Made by a program: the position numbers and the translations under genes. A DNA stretch of 64,000 nt from Ferruginibacter sp. (GTDB lineage: Bacteria > Bacteroidota > Bacteroidia > Chitinophagales > Chitinophagaceae), in contig JACMLJ010000010.1 of NCBI GenBank assembly GCA_014379625.1, forward strand, positions 1 to 64,000, in the 5' to 3' direction. Below, piece by piece: positions 29,901 through 37,623 of the stretch; the stretch's first letter is position 1, and every line of letters begins with the position of its first letter. The notes under the pieces were generated by a model that was not told the origin of the DNA, ran no database searches, and saw nothing but the letters and a program-made list of their open reading frames with translations.

Positions 29901-30489
29901 TCAACTCATGCGAAGTGCGAAAGCCATCAAAAATATTTAAAAAAGGGATACTTGATTTTAAAGTTGCGGCCGTGGCGATCATCGCCATATCGTGCGCCTC
30001 CTGGGCATTGTCGCCAAATAATAGCGCAAAGCCGGTTGAACGAACTGCCATCACATCACTATGGTCTCCAAAGATAGACAGCGCATGCGTAGCCAGGGCC
30101 CTTGCAGCAATATGAAATACGGTAGGCGATAATTCTCCGGCTATCTTGTACATATTGGGGATCATCAGTAATAATCCCTGTGAGCAGGTAAACGTAGAAG
30201 CCAGGGCACCTCCCTGCAGCGCACCGTGTATTGCGCCTGCAGCTCCTGCTTCACTCTGCATTTCTATTATCCTGGGTACTTCCCCAAAAATGTTTAATTT
30301 ATTTGCACTGCTCCATTCATCGGCCCACTCGCCCATGGTGGAAGAAGGAGTGATAGGATAGATGGCACACACTTCACTTGTTTTATAAGCGATATGCACC
30401 GCGGCTTCGTTGCCATCCATAATGGTTAGCCTGGAGGCTTTTTCAGAAGAAACAACGGAAGGTTTTCCGCTGGTAATGGCAGTTTCCAT
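26914..30489 (-). CDS. nifJ: Pyruvate:ferredoxin (flavodoxin) oxidoreductase
   Basis: A single-chain 1191-residue enzyme that turns pyruvate and CoA into acetyl-CoA and CO2, reducing ferredoxin or flavodoxin. All domains are fused in the usual order. Domain I starts with GNEAAVHIAYKTSEVCAIYP; then come the gamma-type domain and a 2[4Fe-4S] ferredoxin domain (CSQCGKCFFVCPHAAIRP and CTGCNLCVEVCP). The thiamine pyrophosphate domain has CSGCGETPYLKLL, GDGWAYDIGFSGVDHVLSTG and the fourth cluster Cys. Length fits the family. The strain also has a pyruvate dehydrogenase E2 gene at 17974, so both aerobic and anaerobic routes exist. A CRP/FNR-like dyad lies 60-75 nt upstream, which fits oxygen control (inference). 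Confidence 0.96.
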   Translation of the reverse strand: METAITSGKPSVVSSEKASRLTIMDGNEAAVHIAYKTSEVCAIYPITPSSTMGEWADEWSSANKLNIFGEVPRIIEMQSEAGAAGAIHGALQGGALASTFTCSQGLLLMIPNMYKIAGELSPTVFHIAARALATHALSIFGDHSDVMAVRSTGFALLFGDNAQEAHDMAMIATAATLKSSIPFLNIFDGFRTSHELNEVEIIPDSVIKEMIDVNDVARHRQRALNPENPFIRGTAQNPDVYFQSREACNEYHWKVPEIVEETMQHFEQLTGRAYKLFEYYGDPAAESIIIIMGSGAGAVQETVDYLNSRGEKTGYLHIHLYRPFSVKHFINALPETVKNIAVLDRCKETGAIGEPLFMDVINALHAGWEHPMPKVTGGRYGLASKEFNPGMVLAVFNELKKVKPKKGFTIGIEDDITHTSLAYDKTFSLEDQHLFRGLFFGLGADGTVSANKNTIKIIGDVTDIHLQGYFVYDSKKSGSLTVSHLRFSNKPIRSTYLINSANFIACHHFSYLEQYDILKDAQQGATFLLNAPYANEEVWHNLPRKIQAEIIDKQLKLYVINASKVAKETGMGSRINSILQTCFFAISNVMPRDEAIRHIKDAIRKTYGRKGEEVVQKNFNAVDKTLENLSLVDYSHFAVGNKEIVPADYGNAPDFVKLVLAKIISGDGDELPVSAFPADGTYPSATTRYEKRNIAEMVPVWDADLCSQCGKCFFVCPHAAIRPKVYSNDLLVDAPDFFKHTAPIGKEFFKDTESYTLQVAVEDCTGCNLCVEVCPVESKTEHGHKAINMRDVLPLKATEKQNWDFFIGLPDIDRTRVNRGTIKGSQLLEPLFEFSGACSGCGETPYLKLLTQLFGDRMIVANATGCSSIFGGNLPTTPWSQNKQGIGPAWANSLFEDNAEFGLGIKLATDMKRNYGISMLKLLREDVGAELTDAILNNVEANEAEIILQRKNVNELKARLRDIEKPEARLLYQIAEFLEHKSMWIVGGDGWAYDIGFSGVDHVLSTGENINILVLDTEVYSNTGGQKSKSTPIGASAKYAMKGKTTGKKDLAMQAIAHGTAFVAEISLGANDVHALKTILEAEAFPGPSIIIAYSHCIAHGYDLCHGLDQQKLAVKSGYWPLFRYNPLKEQGQRFVLDSKDPSVPLDEFMYHENRFNTIKNNAPEKAAEFLEMANDGMKHRWEKLQALKSL

Positions 30490-30548
30490 ACAATTGTAAT
30501 TTTTATGGTTTTAAAACCCGCAAATTACGTCGTACTGCATATTTAAAT

Positions 30549-30564
30549 TGTGACCATTGTCACT
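30549..30564 (-). promoter_or_regulatory. CRP/FNR-like dyad upstream of nifJ
   Basis: TGTGA-N6-TCACT at 30549-30564 matches the TGTGAN6TCACA pattern at all but the last base, with the inner GTGAC/GTCAC symmetry perfect. It is 60-75 nt before the nifJ start, and two Crp/Fnr-type genes lie 4-5 kb away. Confidence 0.4.
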
Positions 30565-31009
30565 TTGTTAAATGATTTGAATAAAATGCCCCATAGTTAA
30601 ATACATTTTTTTACCGGCTTTCCCATCATTAAGGATTGCCGGTACTGCAGGGTTACTGCCCGGCAGGTTATATCCCAGGTTAAATCGTTTAATGTTTTGT
30701 CCCTTGAGCAGTATAAGTTTTTACAATATGTAAATTGTGTAACTTATTTCTAAAGTTATGTAACATTTTCCCCCTTAAATCGATTAGACTTGTAAGCAAA
30801 ACTTTGGCTACCGCCACGGATTGGTAATGGTTGGTAACTACTGAATTGAAAAACCAAAGAATGCATTACAAATGAAACTAATAAATAACTAACATTAAGA
30901 GAATATCTCCATTTCATCATTTGAAGCAGGCTCCAAATGGCTGAAAAAATCCTTCTTAAATATATCTAAACAATATTGTAAACAAAAAATTATCGGTACA
31001 GGGCAGGAT
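30565..31009. other. Intergenic region upstream of the kinase remnant
   Basis: About 445 bp without an intact gene. It may include more of the decayed kinase locus, but I could not recognise further kinase sequence here. No RNA gene or repeat is seen. Confidence 0.4.
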
Positions 31010-31429
31010 ATGGATAACAAACAAAAATCAACTGATTTAAGGAACGAAGAACTTGGCTTTCAAAATGAAAATAAGAAAGAGGGCGGCCGAACTGATCATT
31101 GCCAATAAAGAACTTGTTTTTCAAAATGAGGCAAAGGAAAAAATGGCCGCGGAACTCAAGCGACAACAAGTTCCCTGCATTATTGAAATTAAAAGCCAGC
31201 TCATAAAAAATAAGGTGGAATTGATTTTCACGGGCAACGGGATGGGAATTGATCTGCAAAAAAAAGGTGACCAGGTTTTTGGTTAATACAAACGGTTTCA
31301 GGCTAATATTGAAGGGATGGGATGGGATTATTCATGGTAAAAACACAGGTGGAAACGCCTGGTGGAAAAATAAGCGTAAAGAGTAAAGTAAATAAATGAA
31401 CGGAATTTAAAATTGAATTTGAAATATGA
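31010..31429 (+). pseudogene. Decayed histidine kinase (internal deletion, frameshifts and stops)
   Basis: Three reading frames together give a recognisable kinase skeleton. First is a linker with the repeated RAAELIIANKELVFQNE type sequence. The HisKA part is lost. HATPase pieces follow: GNGMGIDLQKKGDQVFG, then after a TAA (31284-31286) YKRF, a frameshift, MVKTQVETPGGKISVKSKVN, an in-frame TGA (31397-31399), and TEFKIEFEI. The terminal TGA at 31427-31429 overlaps the ATG of the next gene, so the pair was once translationally coupled. At least two frameshifts, two internal stops and a large deletion exclude function. Confidence 0.85.
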
Positions 31430-31818
31430 GCACCATCCGGAAATATATTATTGTTGATGACGACTATTTTAATAATATTCTTAGCACCATGTTGATAGAA
31501 AACGCTTTGGGCAAAGTAGATATTAGAACATTCCAGGTCCCCGAAAAGGCGCTCGAATTTATTCAAGATGAATTCATTAAATATTTAGGGCCCACAATAG
31601 TTTTTTTGGATATCAATATGCCAACGCTTAACGCCTGGGAATTTATGGAAGAATATGAAAAATTCAGCGAAGCGGTCAAAAAGCAAATCAGTATTTATAT
31701 TGTTTCTTCTTCAGTTGATCGCCATGATAAGGATAAAGCGGAAGCGAATAAATACATTACAGGTTTTATTTCAAAACCACTGGAACATGAAACCATTCTT
31801 TCGGTGGCCGGTGTTTAA
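31426..31818 (+). CDS. Single-domain response regulator (receiver only)
   Basis: A 130-residue CheY-like receiver with acidic pocket Asp11-Asp13, phospho-acceptor Asp62 (VFLDINMP), the Ser/Thr switch region VSSS (about 93-96) and Lys117 (ISKPLE). There is no output domain. Its ATG overlaps the stop of the broken kinase upstream, so its natural partner is dead. It may now be an orphan served by another kinase, or on its way to loss. The frame is intact and codon use is normal. Confidence 0.85.
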   Translation: MSTIRKYIIVDDDYFNNILSTMLIENALGKVDIRTFQVPEKALEFIQDEFIKYLGPTIVFLDINMPTLNAWEFMEEYEKFSEAVKKQISIYIVSSSVDRHDKDKAEANKYITGFISKPLEHETILSVAGV

Positions 31819-32034
31819 AGATTTTGATCGGCTGGTATTTTATTGATCGCTTTGCTGCGGTGGCTGGTTGCCCGTTGCCCCATATTTCCGGCGGGAGAGA
31901 TGGGCGATTTTCATTCACAGATACCTTTTCGTTTGATTTTGTTTAAGTTTTTAATCCCCACAATTACCAGGCAGCAGGCGGGGCCCCGGCACACGACATA
32001 TAAGCAGGATAAACAAAAGCGATTTAAAAAGCAA

Positions 32035-32295
32035 TTATTTACCCCACAGCATTACCCCCAACAAAGTAAGTGTAATTGCCACATGAATGAATAGCCAGGT
32101 TTTTTGGTAAACCGGTCTTTTGTCAAAAGGGATCGTTGGATTAAAGGGATCAAACACAATTGCTAATCCCCAAAAAACCATCGCTTGCGAAAAATCCCCG
32201 GTGATCAGAAAATAAATACCGGCCAGTACAAAAATGAGATAAGCCGGTTTATTAATGTTTTCAAAACGGAGCTTTGTATCTTTTTTTGTTTCCAT
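32035..32295 (-). CDS. Small membrane protein with two helices, unknown function
   Basis: An 86-residue protein with two predicted membrane helices (about 18-34 and 66-84), an acidic/basic N-terminus (METKKDTKLRFEN) and a short Pro-rich loop (FDPFNPTIPFDKRPVYQKTW). I do not recognise a named family. It is the last gene of the probable sigma-factor operon, 51 nt after the preceding membrane protein gene. Confidence 0.7.
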   Translation of the reverse strand: METKKDTKLRFENINKPAYLIFVLAGIYFLITGDFSQAMVFWGLAIVFDPFNPTIPFDKRPVYQKTWLFIHVAITLTLLGVMLWGK

Positions 32296-32346
32296 TATTT
32301 TTTTTTATTTGCATCAAATGATGTTTTAACAGTAAGGATGGCGCCA

Positions 32347-32961
32347 TTATTTTTCTTCCTGTAAATCGTTGATATTCTTTTGCAAAGCATCCAGGTGTTT
32401 TCCAAAGCTGTACCTGCACATCCACTTTGCCAGGTAATAACAGGCAGGTACCAGTAATAAAATTATAATCAGCAAAGCAATAAGAACAATAGGTTTACTC
32501 ATAAACACTTCAACCGGTTTGCCGGAGCCTATCACACCACCCAGCATAAAACCTCCTGCAGCGCTTACGGGGTAAATAAATAGTCCCGCCCGCTGTTGAG
32601 CATGCATCCATCCGGTGATGGTTTGCTGGTGTCTTTTCAACTCAATCAATAAAGAATTGGCAGAGGAGATATTGGTGTTGATTTTTTTATACACACTATA
32701 GGCCGTGTATAAAGCCCACAGTGAGAAAATCAATACAATGGCCAGCGCTATTTGAACCTGCCATATCCGGAAATAAATGATAACAACGATATAAAATACA
32801 CAAATGATAATACCCCAGATCATATTTATCAGCAGGTTCCTTTTGATCTTATCTAAGGGGTTGTGGGAGGATCGTTTCGATAGCCGGGGTTGATGCAGTA
32901 CTGATGAAAGATCATCATCCGGTTGATCATTTATCTGGCTCCAGGTATTTTCTATACTCAT
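32347..32961 (-). CDS. Membrane protein linked to the ECF sigma gene
   Basis: A 204-residue protein. The N-terminal 45 residues are soluble and charged. Two helices (about 43-63 and 68-92), an amphipathic loop of about 30 residues, and two more helices (about 125-145 and 155-180) follow, with a short basic/acidic tail. Its start is 2 nt after the sigma gene stop, so it is translationally linked and may restrain the sigma factor, as an anti-sigma factor would (inference). No zinc or known anti-sigma motif is seen. Confidence 0.7.
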   Translation of the reverse strand: MSIENTWSQINDQPDDDLSSVLHQPRLSKRSSHNPLDKIKRNLLINMIWGIIICVFYIVVIIYFRIWQVQIALAIVLIFSLWALYTAYSVYKKINTNISSANSLLIELKRHQQTITGWMHAQQRAGLFIYPVSAAGGFMLGGVIGSGKPVEVFMSKPIVLIALLIIILLLVPACYYLAKWMCRYSFGKHLDALQKNINDLQEEK

Positions 32962-32963
32962 CT

Positions 32964-33440
32964 TTATTGCGTTAAAAGATTGGCTAATTGTTGTTTAATG
33001 CGGTGCAGCTTAACGGATACATGATTATTTGAAATACCCAGCATTTCTCCAATCTCGCTGTTCTCGTAGCCGTCAAGGTTCATCGAAATAATCGCCCGGT
33101 CTGTTTCGGAAAGCTTTTTTATGGCCTGTTGTAATCTTACACCGTCTTCTTTTTGTACACTGCCGTTTTGTACTGCAGGCGAAATAGCTTCCAATGAATC
33201 TTTATAATCCAGCCGGTGCTTTTTTCGCTTCTGTGTAAAAATTGTGTTTAAGCAGGTTCGGTATAACCAGGTGCTGAATTTTGCGTCCTGCCGGAAGTTA
33301 GCGCACCCCTTCCATGCCTGCAACAGCACTTCCTGGTACAGGTCTTTTTTTTCTTCAGCATCATTTGCATAAAGGGCTACCAGTTTATAAATGATGCCCT
33401 GGTTTTGCCGTACCAGGTCTAAAAATTGCGCTTCAATCAC
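32964..33440 (-). CDS. ECF-type RNA polymerase sigma factor
   Basis: A 158-residue sigma-70 family factor. Region 2 reads IYKLVALYANDAEEKKDLYQ with EVLLQAWKGCANFRQ and FSTWLYRTCLN, and region 4 is LSETDRAIISMNLDGYENSE with a helix-turn-helix IGEMLGISNNHVSVKLHRIK. There is no sigma-1.1 or region 3. The GTG at 33440 is preferred because the product then begins IEAQFLDLVRQNQG, as usual for these factors. A TTG at 33497 would add 19 atypical residues. The next gene, 2 nt away, codes for a membrane protein. Two perfect dyads lie in the upstream gap. Confidence 0.85.
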   Translation of the reverse strand: MIEAQFLDLVRQNQGIIYKLVALYANDAEEKKDLYQEVLLQAWKGCANFRQDAKFSTWLYRTCLNTIFTQKRKKHRLDYKDSLEAISPAVQNGSVQKEDGVRLQQAIKKLSETDRAIISMNLDGYENSEIGEMLGISNNHVSVKLHRIKQQLANLLTQ

Positions 33441-33553
33441 GTAGTAGTATTTTATGGGAGTAACTGTATAGCTTACACGCTTTGTGCGTTCCGTCAATTA
33501 TTGAATGCCTTAATCAGATCGTTGAAAAACCACCATGGCAAGTACCTTGTAAA

Positions 33554-33572
33554 CGTTGTAAAAATTACAACG
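33554..33572. promoter_or_regulatory. Perfect 8-bp dyad (candidate operator)
   Basis: CGTTGTAA (33554-33561) and TTACAACG (33565-33572) flank AAA, a 19-bp symmetric site between the divergent sigma and YdeI genes. Its size is typical of a dimeric repressor site. Confidence 0.45.
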
Positions 33573-33596
33573 AACAACACATGATTAAAAGTCTTT

Positions 33597-33634
33597 GTTG
33601 AATATTTGATTGACATTGTCATTAAATATTCAAC
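33597..33634. promoter_or_regulatory. Nested perfect dyads between divergent genes
   Basis: Outer arms GTTGAATATTT (33597-33607) and AAATATTCAAC (33624-33634) are perfect complements of 11 bp. The 16-nt spacer holds a second dyad, TGACA-T-TGTCA. A cruciform or double operator is possible. No T-tract makes it a clear terminator. Confidence 0.5.
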
Positions 33635-33854
33635 AGGAAAAAATTGTCCGGAACTTTTACAGGAAATTAGTTGCACAAGGAGCAACAGAATTACAGGATA
33701 CTGAATATTTTTTCAAAAATATACCCAAATAAAATATACTGCCTGCATTATCAATATCCGGTTAGACCGAAATAAAAATAATACGCATCTGCAGGTGTGT
33801 TAATCCTGGCACGGCCTCCTGATTTAATTGTACACTATAAGTTGATAAACTAGT

Positions 33855-34442
33855 ATGGAATTAAAAGACAACCTACCAACTTTTCATGCCAGGTCGGCAA
33901 AAGAATGGCGTAAATGGCTGGAAAAAAATCACCGGTCAGAAAAATCCGTTTGGCTGATCATCTATAAAAAAGAAAGCAAAGTGCCAAGTATTTATTATCC
34001 CGAAGCGGTAGATGAAGCCCTGTGTTTTGGATGGATCGACAGCAAGCCAAACAAACGGGATGAACAAAGTTATTACCAGTTTTTCGCCAAAAGAAACCCA
34101 AAAAGTAACTGGAGTAAAATAAACAAACTAAAAGTAGAAAAACTACTGGCCCAAAACTTAATGGCGCCGGCGGGGCTTGAGAGTATAAAAACCGCCCAAC
34201 AGAACGGTAGCTGGTCCGCATTGGATGAAGTTGAAAACATCAGCATACCGGGCGACCTGGGTCAGGCTTTTGACAACAACCCGAAGGCATTTGAAAATTG
34301 GGAGAGGTTCCCCCGTTCTTCAAAACGCGGTATTTTGGAATGGATACTAAATGCGAAGAAGGAGGATACCCGAAAAAAAAGAATTGAAGAGACCGTGCAG
34401 CTTGCAACAAAGAATATTAAAGCAAACCATTACAACCAGTAG
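33855..34442 (+). CDS. YdeI/OmpD-associated family protein
   Basis: A 195-residue cytoplasmic protein of the YdeI family (bacteriocin-protection-like proteins). It has the N-terminal WRKWLEKNHRSEKSVWLIIY, the strongly conserved EAVDEALCFGWIDSKPNKRD, YQFFAKRNPKSNWSKINKLK and a C-terminal helix segment FPRSSKRGILEWILNAKKED. The biochemical role is unknown; in other bacteria members were linked to stress and peptide tolerance. It is a single gene, divergent from the sigma operon. Confidence 0.85.
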   Translation: MELKDNLPTFHARSAKEWRKWLEKNHRSEKSVWLIIYKKESKVPSIYYPEAVDEALCFGWIDSKPNKRDEQSYYQFFAKRNPKSNWSKINKLKVEKLLAQNLMAPAGLESIKTAQQNGSWSALDEVENISIPGDLGQAFDNNPKAFENWERFPRSSKRGILEWILNAKKEDTRKKRIEETVQLATKNIKANHYNQ

Positions 34443-34576
34443 TATACGGGTGGGATTAAGTTAATTGCTGCCTGTTTAAAAAAATAAATGCTTGCCGGAA
34501 TTTACACTGTCTAAAATCACCCGTTATAATTTTTATACTCATTCAGCCGGGCGAAAACTATTTTTATACTTAGCAT

Positions 34577-35173
34577 ATGATTAATTACCACCACAACTAT
34601 TCTCTTTTACGTGATCATATTGAAACTTATTCAAAATTGGCTGACAGCGAATGGGAGATGCTGCTTCCAAATCTTGAAACCAGGCGATTACGCAAAAACG
34701 AATTATTTATACAGGAAGGTAAAAGGGCTCATGAAATTGGTTTTGTAACAGACGGTATGTTCCGCCAGTTTTACTCCAATGATGGTATGTAGAAAACAAC
34801 TTATTTCTTTTTTGAGCACCATTTTATAAGTTCCTATATCAGTTGCATTACCAGCAAGCCTTCGCTGGTTACTATTGAAGCATTAACGGATTCAACCTAT
34901 ATTTCCTTTCCGTACAATATATTGTTTGACCTGTTTGACAAAAGCATGGCATGGCAAAAATTCGGAAGGCGCATTGCTGAATACCTCACAATCGGCCTCG
35001 AAGAGAGAATGGTGGGCCTGCTCCTGCAAAGCCCCGAAGAACGCTATCGCAGCCTGTTAAGCAGCAATAGAAATAAAATTATCGAAAGGGTTCCCCAGCA
35101 TTATATTGCCAATTATTTAGGGATCACACCGGTTAGTATGAGCCGTATCCGCAACAGGCTATTAAAGAAATAA
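34577..35173 (+). pseudogene. Crp/Fnr-family regulator broken by one amber codon
   Basis: One continuous frame of 199 codons encodes a Crp/Fnr regulator: N-terminal cyclic-nucleotide-binding-like domain (RKNELFIQEGKRAHEIGFVT) and C-terminal helix-turn-helix (HYIANYLGITPVSMSRIRNR). A single TAG at 34790-34792 interrupts it at codon 72, in NDGM-stop-KTTYFF. The paralogue at 35647 has IDGEEKTTY at this place, so a Glu codon probably became TAG. No other stop or shift is seen. Either a very recent pseudogene, a read-through case or a sequencing error; an internal restart for the second half is unlikely to give a useful protein. Confidence 0.8.
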
Positions 35174-35178
35174 ACCGG

Positions 35179-35541
35179 CTATTTATTCTTACCAAGGTTA
35201 CCCAGGTGAGTATGTTTAAAACCGTCGGTATACTTTAATCCATAGCCCCATACCCGGTCAAATGAAGCATGAGCAAATAATAAAATACCGATAGCTGTCA
35301 GTACATCATTTGACCCGTAATAGCCGCTGAAAGCTATGGCCAGCGCAATGCCTTTATGATGAAAAATATTATAGCAGATGGCGCCGGTGCCGGTATTAAT
35401 GAGATAGCCCAGCATCCCAATATCCGGTGTAAAGAATAGTACTATCCAAAGCCAGGCAGATAATCCCAGGTTGTATTTAGTGAGAAAATAAACAGCGATG
35501 GCTGTCATCAACGCTTCTTCCAGTTTTAATGTTGTTTTCAT
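35179..35541 (-). CDS. DUF4260 membrane protein
   Basis: A 120-residue membrane protein of the DUF4260 family with about three or four helices and the family segments WLWIVLFFTPDIGMLGYLIN, YNIFHHKGIALAIAF and FAHASFDRVWGYGLKY. Function unknown. The ATG at 35541 is chosen because a perfect -7 box (35557-35564) lies just upstream; an in-frame TTG at 35559 falls inside that box. It converges on the broken Crp/Fnr gene with 5 nt between stops. Confidence 0.85.
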   Translation of the reverse strand: MKTTLKLEEALMTAIAVYFLTKYNLGLSAWLWIVLFFTPDIGMLGYLINTGTGAICYNIFHHKGIALAIAFSGYYGSNDVLTAIGILLFAHASFDRVWGYGLKYTDGFKHTHLGNLGKNK

Positions 35542-35556
35542 TGTTTTGATTTTAAA

Positions 35557-35564
35557 CAAAGCTA
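35557..35564 (-). promoter_or_regulatory. -7 box of the DUF4260 gene
   Basis: On the minus strand the sequence reads TAGCTTTG, an exact TAnnTTTG match, with TTG upstream near 35584. The start would be near 35550, about 9 nt before the ATG. Confidence 0.65.
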
Positions 35565-35646
35565 ACCCGGATGGTATACCGCAACGTTAACATAAGATAA
35601 TAATTTAATCCGCTGATGAAAAAAGGATAATTTTAAAACCAAATCA

Positions 35647-36216
35647 ATGCGTATGGAATCCCTTCGTAACTACCTTGCAGGCAATAATTTCTCTGAACCG
35701 GATATTGAAAAAATTGCGGATGCTTTTGAAGAAAAGCATTATTTAAAGGGCGACTACTTTGTACAGGAGGGTAAAACCAGTAAACAGTTGGGTTTTGTAG
35801 AAAAAGGATTTGTACAGTATTTTGTGTTAATAGATGGAGAGGAAAAAACAACCTACTCTGTTGGTGAAAACAATTTTGTAACCTCGCTCGTAAGTTTTTT
35901 GCAACAGGTACCTTCCAAAGAAAATATCCGTGCGGTGATGGAAACAATTATATGGGTTATTGACAGAAATGGTCTCAATCAATTGCAGGAAGATCTTCCG
36001 GCTTTTAAAAATTTTTACATTACCCTGCTCGAATGGCAAATATGCTGCATTGATGAAAGCCGTTTGGATGCCATCATGCTGACTGCCCGGCAACGGTATG
36101 AAAAAATGCTCCGTAAAGAACCAACGCTTATTCAGCAGATACCCCTGCAATACCTTGCCTCCATTCTCGGTGTTACACCAAGGCATTTGAGTCGCATTCG
36201 AAATAGTATCCGCTGA
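35647..36216 (+). CDS. Crp/Fnr-family transcriptional regulator
   Basis: A 189-residue regulator with a cyclic-nucleotide-binding-like domain (about 1-115; LKGDYFVQEGKTSKQLGFVE, GEEKTTYSVGENNF) and a C-terminal helix-turn-helix (QYLASILGVTPRHLSRIRNS). There are no Cys residues placed for an FNR-type iron-sulfur cluster, so the signal is unknown. It is the intact paralogue of the broken gene at 34577. ATG 35653 is an alternative start. Next downstream are a beta-barrel protein and a DUF4386 protein, which it may control (inference). Confidence 0.88.
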   Translation: MRMESLRNYLAGNNFSEPDIEKIADAFEEKHYLKGDYFVQEGKTSKQLGFVEKGFVQYFVLIDGEEKTTYSVGENNFVTSLVSFLQQVPSKENIRAVMETIIWVIDRNGLNQLQEDLPAFKNFYITLLEWQICCIDESRLDAIMLTARQRYEKMLRKEPTLIQQIPLQYLASILGVTPRHLSRIRNSIR

Positions 36217-36296
36217 ACAAATTTATAGACATTTGTCTGGTGCGGGCCATTATTGGCGGGGCATCTTTGTATCGTCAGCAAAAAAACAAAGACGAT

Positions 36297-36752
36297 ATGA
36301 AACAGGTAATTTTTTCCGCAATGCTTTTATTTTCAGCAGGTGCTGCTTTTTCACAAAACCGTTTTTCAAAAAATGAGTTAAGTATTAACGGGTTTCGCAA
36401 CCCTTCCATTGGATTGGAATACCGTTACCGGCAGGTATCGGTTCATGCAGGTTATTACGTAACCAATTTTACATCCGGTGTAACCAACCAATTCGTAAAA
36501 ACTGGGTTAACCCTATGGTTTCTGCCCGTTGGCAAAAAAGAGATACCTTCTTCATTCTATGCAGGGGCATCTTACCTGCGTGGCCTCAACCGGGATTATG
36601 ACCGTAAAAATGCGCTGGGCATGGAAGTTGGTTTTCGCTGGATGATCTGGAAAGGGCTGAATGCAAGGATCGGTGCTATTGCGGTTACAGCGAGGGGACA
36701 GGATCTGAAAATAAACCCCGCACCCGGGATCAGCTATTCATTTAAATTGTAA
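36297..36752 (+). CDS. Small outer-membrane beta-barrel-like protein
   Basis: A 151-residue protein with a signal peptide (MKQVIFSAMLLFSAGAAFSQ) and alternating beta-strand pattern with aromatic ends (SIGLEYRYRQVSVHAGYYVT, LGMEVGFRWMIWKGLNARIG, PGISYSFKL), like small outer-membrane beta-barrel proteins. No specific family is recognised. The ATG at 36297 gives the signal peptide; a longer frame at 36240 does not. A near -7 box (CATCTTTG, 36262-36269) precedes it. It is 10 nt before the DUF4386 gene and probably cotranscribed. Confidence 0.7.
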   Translation: MKQVIFSAMLLFSAGAAFSQNRFSKNELSINGFRNPSIGLEYRYRQVSVHAGYYVTNFTSGVTNQFVKTGLTLWFLPVGKKEIPSSFYAGASYLRGLNRDYDRKNALGMEVGFRWMIWKGLNARIGAIAVTARGQDLKINPAPGISYSFKL

Positions 36753-36762
36753 AACTGGCGAC

Positions 36763-37479
36763 ATGAAATCAGAAAAAACAATCGGCGGCTTACTGGTTAC
36801 CGGGGCAATCGGTGTATGTATTCCATATACCGTTCTCACAATGAGCTTTGAGTATCCGGGTATTTTACGCCGGGATGCTGCAACAATATTGACTAAATTT
36901 CATGATGGCGGAAGCTCACTGATTCTTACCTGGTGGGCGTTCGCGATCCTTGGGTTACCCTTGCTGATCGCTTATATACGTATAGGACAAAAATTGGAGG
37001 GCAGGCTGGGCTTTATTAAATGGGTAACCACATTGGGTGTTATTTCGGGTATTGTTCAAATCATTGGATTATTGCGATGGGTGTTTGTTGTGCCCCTAAT
37101 TGCAAACAGTTATGTAAAAGCTGGTAGCGAAGCGGCAAAAGAAGCAGCTATCCTTTCGTTTCAAATAATTCACCAGTTTGGGGGAGTATTGCTGGGTGAA
37201 CATATTGGCCAGTTATTTACAATTGTGTGGACTTTCATGATCTCCTATTCCTTCCTCAAACTGAAATTATTTCCTGGTTGGGTAAGCTGGCTGGGCATTG
37301 TATCATCTGTTATTTACCTGTTGGCACAGACAGAATTATTCGCTTCAGTGATTCCCGGATTCCCGGTTTGGGAGATGGCTGGCTTAATTGGCAGTACATT
37401 ATGGCTTGCATGGTTAATCATTGTGGGCATCATGTTTATAAAAATGAAATCCGCATACTTAAGTGGCAATGACGATTAA
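36763..37479 (+). CDS. DUF4386-family membrane protein
   Basis: A 238-residue membrane protein with about six helices (near 9-26, 52-70, 82-108, 135-165, 172-195 and 205-230). The pattern and segments such as GVLLGEHIGQLFTIVWTFMI and LFPGWVSWLGIVSSVIYLL fit DUF4386. Function unknown. It follows the beta-barrel gene by 10 nt and is probably in the same operon. Confidence 0.75.
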   Translation: MKSEKTIGGLLVTGAIGVCIPYTVLTMSFEYPGILRRDAATILTKFHDGGSSLILTWWAFAILGLPLLIAYIRIGQKLEGRLGFIKWVTTLGVISGIVQIIGLLRWVFVVPLIANSYVKAGSEAAKEAAILSFQIIHQFGGVLLGEHIGQLFTIVWTFMISYSFLKLKLFPGWVSWLGIVSSVIYLLAQTELFASVIPGFPVWEMAGLIGSTLWLAWLIIVGIMFIKMKSAYLSGNDD

Positions 37480-37623
37480 TTTCAAAATAATACCCAGGCT
37501 GCAGAAGAGCTCCGGTTTTTGTGTTTGCAATCGGTGAAATGGCAACAATGACAATGAGATGAAAAAAATATTTTAGCGCATAAATAAATGTTTACCTTAC
37601 CGGCCTATTTAATCCACCCTAAT

